Source of the DNA: Synechococcaceae cyanobacterium SM2_3_1
Lineage (GTDB): Bacteria; Cyanobacteriota; Cyanobacteriia; Thermostichales; Thermostichaceae
Direction of reading: 5' to 3'
Length of the DNA: 39,577 bases
NCBI GenBank assembly: GCA_012030715.1
Contig: JAAUUJ010000017.1
Coordinates: 1 to 39,577 of the forward strand
Made by a program: the position numbers and the translations under genes. Numbering within the stretch: the first letter of the stretch is position 1; each line of letters begins with the position of its first letter. Positions 36,063 to 39,577 of the stretch are shown here, in pieces. The notes under the pieces are model-generated. The model made no database searches. It was not told the DNA's origin and saw only the letters and a list, made by a program, of their open reading frames with translations.

Positions 36063-36304
36063 CAATCTTCAGACTAACGCCAAATCAGGTGTATATTGCC
36101 ACATTTAAAATGATAGACCCATACAACGGCAAGAGACAGCGATTTTCTGTATCGAGGATCACTTTTCCTGATTCGTCCCTAGGGTTGGGGGTCAAGGAGC
36201 TGATCCGAGCAATTTGAAGCAGCTTTAGGAGTTGACCCGTAGCCCACAGGCAAACTGGCCGCTATGCTTAACTGCAAACTCAGGTGTTAAGTGCTGAGGT
36301 ATCT

Positions 36305-37123
36305 ATGGCGCGGATGTCTGACTCCAGACAATGCAGTTACTACCAAATTTTGGGACTCTCCCCCGAAGCAACAGCCAGCGAGATCAAGGAAGCCTACCGG
36401 GGGCTGGCACAGCAGCTACATCCGGATAAGTTTCCCCCTCAGACCCCTGCCTATCTGCGGTCTCTAGCGGAGCGAGATTTTCAGACTTTGCAAATGGCTT
36501 ACCGCGTCCTCAGTGATCCGGAGACACGCCAGCAGTATGATCGGGCGCTGCAGTCCTTTCAAGCTGCGGTTGAACAGAGAGGCAATGCCTACTCCGGCTC
36601 CCTATCCCGTTCCTCGGAGGGCGCAACCCACCTCTGGCAACTGCTTCTAGCGGCCTGCATTGGAGCTGCTCTGACCTTCAGCCTCCTCTCGGTATGGGAA
36701 CTATTTGCACCCTATTCCCGTCAAACTGCTACCGCCAGTGGCTACGCCTCGGATCCAGACACTGAAGTTCCCCGTCAGCCGCCACTGCTGATCCCATCGC
36801 CTCCTCCACCCTCCAAGCCCTTCAGCCCTACGGTGGATCAGTTGCAACGGTTTGTGCTTGCCCATCTGCAGGTGGAGCCCATTCTGGTAGAAACCCATCA
36901 GCTCCTGAAAGCTGCAGACAACCCTCAAAGGGAGATAGAAATTGAGGAAAAATTTCAGGTTCAGGCCTCAGAGGTGATTCAATCCCAGGGGCTAACCCCA
37001 GAAACCTACCAGCAAATTGTGGAGGTGGCCCGCCAGGATCCGCAGGTGCGTCGTTATTTAAGTGCACTGGCATCCCAACAACGGGCCCAATCCCAGGAGC
37101 AAGGGGATCGCATGCTAGAATAG
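36305..37123 (+). CDS. J-domain membrane protein with DUF4168-like C-terminus
   Basis: A 272-residue co-chaperone. The N-terminal J domain (residues about 9-75) has YYQILGLSPEATASEIKEAY and the HPD tripeptide in LHPDKFP, so it can stimulate an Hsp70. A transmembrane segment follows at about 107-128 (LLLAACIGAALTFSLLSVW), then a proline-rich linker. A helical C-terminal domain ends in YQQIVEVARQDPQVRRYLSAL, similar to DUF4168. I choose the ATG at 36305; a GTG at 36284 is in frame. It is divergent from nblA and upstream of miaB. Confidence 0.85.
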   Translation: MARMSDSRQCSYYQILGLSPEATASEIKEAYRGLAQQLHPDKFPPQTPAYLRSLAERDFQTLQMAYRVLSDPETRQQYDRALQSFQAAVEQRGNAYSGSLSRSSEGATHLWQLLLAACIGAALTFSLLSVWELFAPYSRQTATASGYASDPDTEVPRQPPLLIPSPPPPSKPFSPTVDQLQRFVLAHLQVEPILVETHQLLKAADNPQREIEIEEKFQVQASEVIQSQGLTPETYQQIVEVARQDPQVRRYLSALASQQRAQSQEQGDRMLE

Positions 37124-37162
37124 CTGGCTGCAAAGTTCTGCGCTGATGGGGCCTTTTGATTC

Positions 37163-38518
37163 ATGATGGCTGATCCACTCGGGACATCCCGCTCCTACCA
37201 CACCATTACCTTTGGCTGCCAGATGAACCGTGCCGATTCAGAGCGCATGGCCGGAGTCCTGGAATCCCTTGGCTATGTCTACAACGAAGATCCCAACCAG
37301 GCCAATCTGGTTATCTATAACACCTGTTCCATTCGAGATAACGCCGAACAAAAAGTCTATTCCTATCTCGGACGGCAGGCAGAGCGCAAACGACAAAATC
37401 CTGCTCTCACCTTGGTGGTGGCTGGATGCGTAGCCCAACAAGAAGGAGAAAGTCTTCTGCGGCGAGTCCCAGAAATCGATCTGGTTATGGGACCCCAGTA
37501 TGTGAATCAACTGGCGGATTTACTAGCTCAAGTAGAAGCAGGGAATCAGGTAGTGGCCACCGAACCCACCTTTATCCCAGAAGACATTACCAAACCCCGT
37601 CGAGAGAGCCGGATCACCGCCTGGGTGAATGTGATCTATGGCTGCAATGAAGGATGCACCTACTGCATCGTGCCCTCTGTGCGAGGAAAGGAGCAGTCCC
37701 GGACCCCTGAGAGCATCAGGCAAGAAGTCCAGAACCTTGCCGCCGCTGGCTATCGCGAGATCACCCTCCTGGGACAAAACATCGATGCCTACGGTCGAGA
37801 TCTCTCCCCTAAAGTTAACCTTGCCCATCTGCTGACCACCCTCCATGATGTGGATGGCATTGAACGGATCCGCTTTGCCACCAGTCACCCTCGCTACTTC
37901 ACGGAAGAACTGATCCGCACCTGTGCTGAACTGCCTAAGGTTTGCGAGCATTTCCACATCCCCTTCCAGGCAGGCAATAATGAGGTGCTCAAGCAAATGC
38001 GGCGCGGCTACACCCATGAGCGCTATCGCAGTATTATTGCCCTGATCCGTTCCTATATGCCAGATGCGGCCATTAGCGCTGACGCGATTGTCGGCTTTCC
38101 TGGCGAAACTGCAGCTCAGTTTATGGAAACAGTGCAACTGGTGGAAGAGGTTGGCTTTGATCTGGTCAACACGGCAGCCTATTCTCCCCGACCAGGAACC
38201 CCGGCAGCAATTCGAGAGGATCAGGTCAGTGAGGAAGAGAAGAAAGATCGGCTGCAACGACTGAACCGGGTGGTAGCCCAATCAGCAGCAGAACGCAGTC
38301 AGCGGTATATGGGCAGAACTGAGGAAGTTTTGGTGGAAGCCCAGAATCCAAAGGATCCTTGTCAGGTCATGGGTCGTTCCCGTGGAAATCGTCTGGTGTT
38401 CTTTGCTGGTGATCTGCGTGAATTCCACGGAGCCCTGGTAGAGGTGAAGATTACCGTCACCCGACCTTTCTCTTTATCCGGAGAGGTGATCCGCAAACCT
38501 CAGCCAGTTTACGCTTAG
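37163..38518 (+). CDS. miaB: tRNA-2-methylthio-N6-isopentenyladenosine synthase
   Basis: MiaB adds a methylthio group to i6A37 of tRNAs using two iron-sulfur clusters. The N-terminal cluster cysteines are in TFGCQMN, YNTCSIR and VAGCVAQ. The radical-SAM triad is [23 protein letters not shown] and [20 protein letters not shown] are strongly conserved, and the TRAM domain closes the protein. At 451 residues it is complete. Two ATGs, 37163 and 37166, are possible starts. Confidence 0.96.
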   Translation: MMADPLGTSRSYHTITFGCQMNRADSERMAGVLESLGYVYNEDPNQANLVIYNTCSIRDNAEQKVYSYLGRQAERKRQNPALTLVVAGCVAQQEGESLLRRVPEIDLVMGPQYVNQLADLLAQVEAGNQVVATEPTFIPEDITKPRRESRITAWVNVIYGCNEGCTYCIVPSVRGKEQSRTPESIRQEVQNLAAAGYREITLLGQNIDAYGRDLSPKVNLAHLLTTLHDVDGIERIRFATSHPRYFTEELIRTCAELPKVCEHFHIPFQAGNNEVLKQMRRGYTHERYRSIIALIRSYMPDAAISADAIVGFPGETAAQFMETVQLVEEVGFDLVNTAAYSPRPGTPAAIREDQVSEEEKKDRLQRLNRVVAQSAAERSQRYMGRTEEVLVEAQNPKDPCQVMGRSRGNRLVFFAGDLREFHGALVEVKITVTRPFSLSGEVIRKPQPVYA

Positions 38519-38556
38519 TTGCCACTTGTGATAAAGTAGGCTTCCTAAGTTGATCG

Positions 38557-38628
38557 GGGCTGTTAACTCAGAGGTAGAGTACTACCTTGACACGGTAGGA
38601 GTCACTGGTTCAATTCCAGTACAGCCCA
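38557..38628 (+). tRNA. tRNA-Val (anticodon GAC)
   Basis: Acceptor GGGCTGT pairs with ACAGCCC (38621-38627) followed by discriminator A. The D-arm is CTCAGAGGTAGAG, the anticodon stem CTACC/GGTAG holds loop TTGACAC (anticodon GAC), and the T-arm has GGTTCAATTCC. It is complete without encoded CCA. It is followed within 190 bp by an integrase fragment, so its 3' end may be an attachment site. Confidence 0.94.
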
Positions 38629-38683
38629 TTCCCTGAAACCCTTATAGAGACCGATTCTGGCAGATATAATAGCGATGGGCTCT

Positions 38684-38796
38684 GTGCCCAGTCACTACAG
38701 GTGGGCACGCTATACTGCTCCCAATCACGCCATTCCACCCGATTCTGCCCACTGTTTGTGCCCAATCTCTGCCCAAAATCTGGGGTTAGTGGGCAC
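38684..38796. repeat. Two inverted-repeat pairs of GTGCCCA / TGGGCAC
   Basis: GTGCCCA (38684-38690) faces TGGGCAC (38702-38708), and GTGCCCA (38758-38764) faces TGGGCAC (38790-38796). Another TGCCCAC (about 38746) and TGCCCAA (about 38770) lie between. The array fills the gap between tRNA-Val and the integrase start. It resembles arm-type integrase sites or operator repeats of a mobile element. No function is proven. Confidence 0.55.
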
Positions 38797-38813
38797 ATGC
38801 TCTGGGAGTGCTT

Positions 38814-39044
38814 ATGACGGTTTCGATTAATGTCCGCAATGGCTTGCTGAGTCTGCGTTTCAGAGATCCGAGTGGAAGACAGCGGCGCATTTCTCTAGGC
38901 ATTCGAGATACAAGCGGCAATCGGGGCCTGGCCGCCATGCGCGCCGACTTAATTGCGGCTGATCTAAGTTCTGGGACCTATGACCCCACTCACAAACGTT
39001 GCCTTCCTGCCAACAGGAGTTTTGAATTTGTTGAAGCAGGATAA
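38814..39044 (+). pseudogene. Truncated tyrosine integrase, N-terminal arm-binding domain only
   Basis: 76 residues matching the arm DNA-binding N-terminus (DUF3596-like) of phage-type tyrosine integrases: SINVRNGLLSLRFRDPSG, RISLGIRDTSGNR and LIAADLSSGTYDPT. The core-binding and catalytic domains (R-H-R-Y) do not follow in any frame that I can see before the window ends. I use the ATG at 38814; a GTG at 38808 is in frame. Its place just after a tRNA gene is typical of an integrated phage or island, here apparently decayed. Confidence 0.7.
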
Positions 39045-39577
39045 CTGAGGCCTCGGTGGGTTCGGTGAGGCCTTGCAGCGGTATTTGCTCATCTCAACTG
39101 GCTTGTCGTTGCCGCCAGGTCAAATAGAGCTGCCTTAGGGACCGAGAAGAGAGTAAAGCTGCTGGCGGAACTGGCGTAGGGAGTCGAAGATCATGATAGA
39201 GGATAGTGTTTTGGCAAACTCATCCTCGCTGATGGGTAGTCGGGGTGACCCCTACCCTTTCCTCGTTCATAGTCAAAAGTCCTGAATTTTGTCATGGCCA
39301 AGGCGAGACAACTGGGTTGTGCCCTGATCCTGGCTGAATCTCCTGAGGTCGTTCAATACCCCAAGGGGCCGCTGGCGCGAACGACGGGAGATCCCAGTCA
39401 TGCCAGTCACCAAGCAGTCCCTCACTACCGAAGCCCGCAAGCAGCGGATCAAGCAGTATTAGCAGCGGATCCAGATCCTCAAGGCCTCGTTCGATACTCT
39501 CCCAGAGAATGGAGCGGGATCAGCCTATGGTGAGATCTGGGGAGATTGATGCTCTGAAGTACCGGATCCGGCAGTTA
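39045..39577. other. Gene-poor tail, no supported gene
   Basis: About 530 bp with only short frames. AGGCCTC and GAGGCCT (about 39050-39080) form an inverted repeat that could terminate the integrase fragment. Minus-strand fragments around 39110-39200 (DSLRQFRQQLYSLLG, ALFDLAATTSQL in another frame) faintly resemble transposase starts. Plus-strand frames after 39294 do not resemble known proteins. It may be relic mobile DNA. Confidence 0.4.

Noticed and set aside
39110-39225. Minus-strand fragments resembling a transposase N-terminus
   Set aside because: Very short, split between frames, and the resemblance is too weak to annotate.
39294-39533. 79-codon open frame at the right end
   Set aside because: No family resemblance, poor composition and no ribosome site; treated as chance in relic DNA.

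Overview
The window is a chromosomal segment of a cyanobacterium. It carries photosystem I subunit PsaD, a carotenoid hydroxylase (CrtR), an NblA-type phycobilisome degradation protein, a two-partner-secretion exoprotein of the cyanobacterial type, and several families restricted to cyanobacteria and plastids (DUF3155, DUF2499, DUF3593, a free-standing Mo-nitrogenase C-terminal domain protein). HIP1 (GCGATCGC) is almost absent, while GGATCC is clearly over-used, which points to a lineage that is not HIP1-rich. I do not assign a genus.

Layout. 1-2.4 kb: minus-strand run crtR, an unknown helical protein, and a TonB-like protein cut by the window edge. 2.5-3.3 kb: a divergent DUF92/VTE6-like prenyl-alcohol kinase relative. 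3.5-6.7 kb: small membrane protein, AhpD-like protein, DUF3155 protein, and an MFS/GPH sugar-cation symporter. 6.7-8.2 kb: an IS200/IS605-type TnpB with probable omega-RNA hairpins. 8.2-10.9 kb: minus-strand operon suhB, a solute-binding protein, and a J-like/TPR protein. 11-16 kb: FHA protein, tRNA-Gln(TTG), FAD oxidoreductase plus Mo-nitrogenase-domain protein, comF, HNH nuclease, and a degenerate ureohydrolase. 16.3-18.3 kb: psaD, its terminator, 2-Cys peroxiredoxin, and a HAD phosphatase. 18.5-24 kb: membrane protein, pentapeptide-repeat protein, HtrA/Deg protease, ACT-domain protein, and prmA-rsmE. 24-26.8 kb: frmB-frmA formaldehyde detoxification and a GST. 27-32.6 kb: a trypsin-like lipoprotein with PPC domains, a decayed second TnpB, and a large haemagglutinin-type exoprotein. 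32.6-38.5 kb: cbiD, a coiled-coil protein, def, DUF3593-DUF2499-nblA, a J-domain membrane protein, and miaB. 38.5 kb to the end: tRNA-Val(GAC) followed at once by a truncated tyrosine-integrase N-terminus and a gene-poor tail, which looks like the edge or relic of an integrated element.

Eight otherwise conserved loci (crtR, DUF92, MFS, Mo-nitrogenase-domain gene, FAD oxidoreductase, HAD phosphatase, GST, second TnpB) are split by nine frameshifts. Every one is repaired by adding a single base, usually in a short homopolymer. This uniform direction suggests sequencing or assembly deletions more than true gene decay, so those genes should be read as probably intact in the organism (except the second TnpB, which also lacks its N-terminus).

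The most interesting signals are: a near-consensus HLR1/RpaB site inside a five-copy GTTTAC-like array upstream of nblA, which heads a tight nblA-DUF2499-DUF3593 operon; nested hairpins at the 3' ends of both TnpB genes; and a tRNA-Val/integrase relic with paired GTGCCCA inverted repeats.
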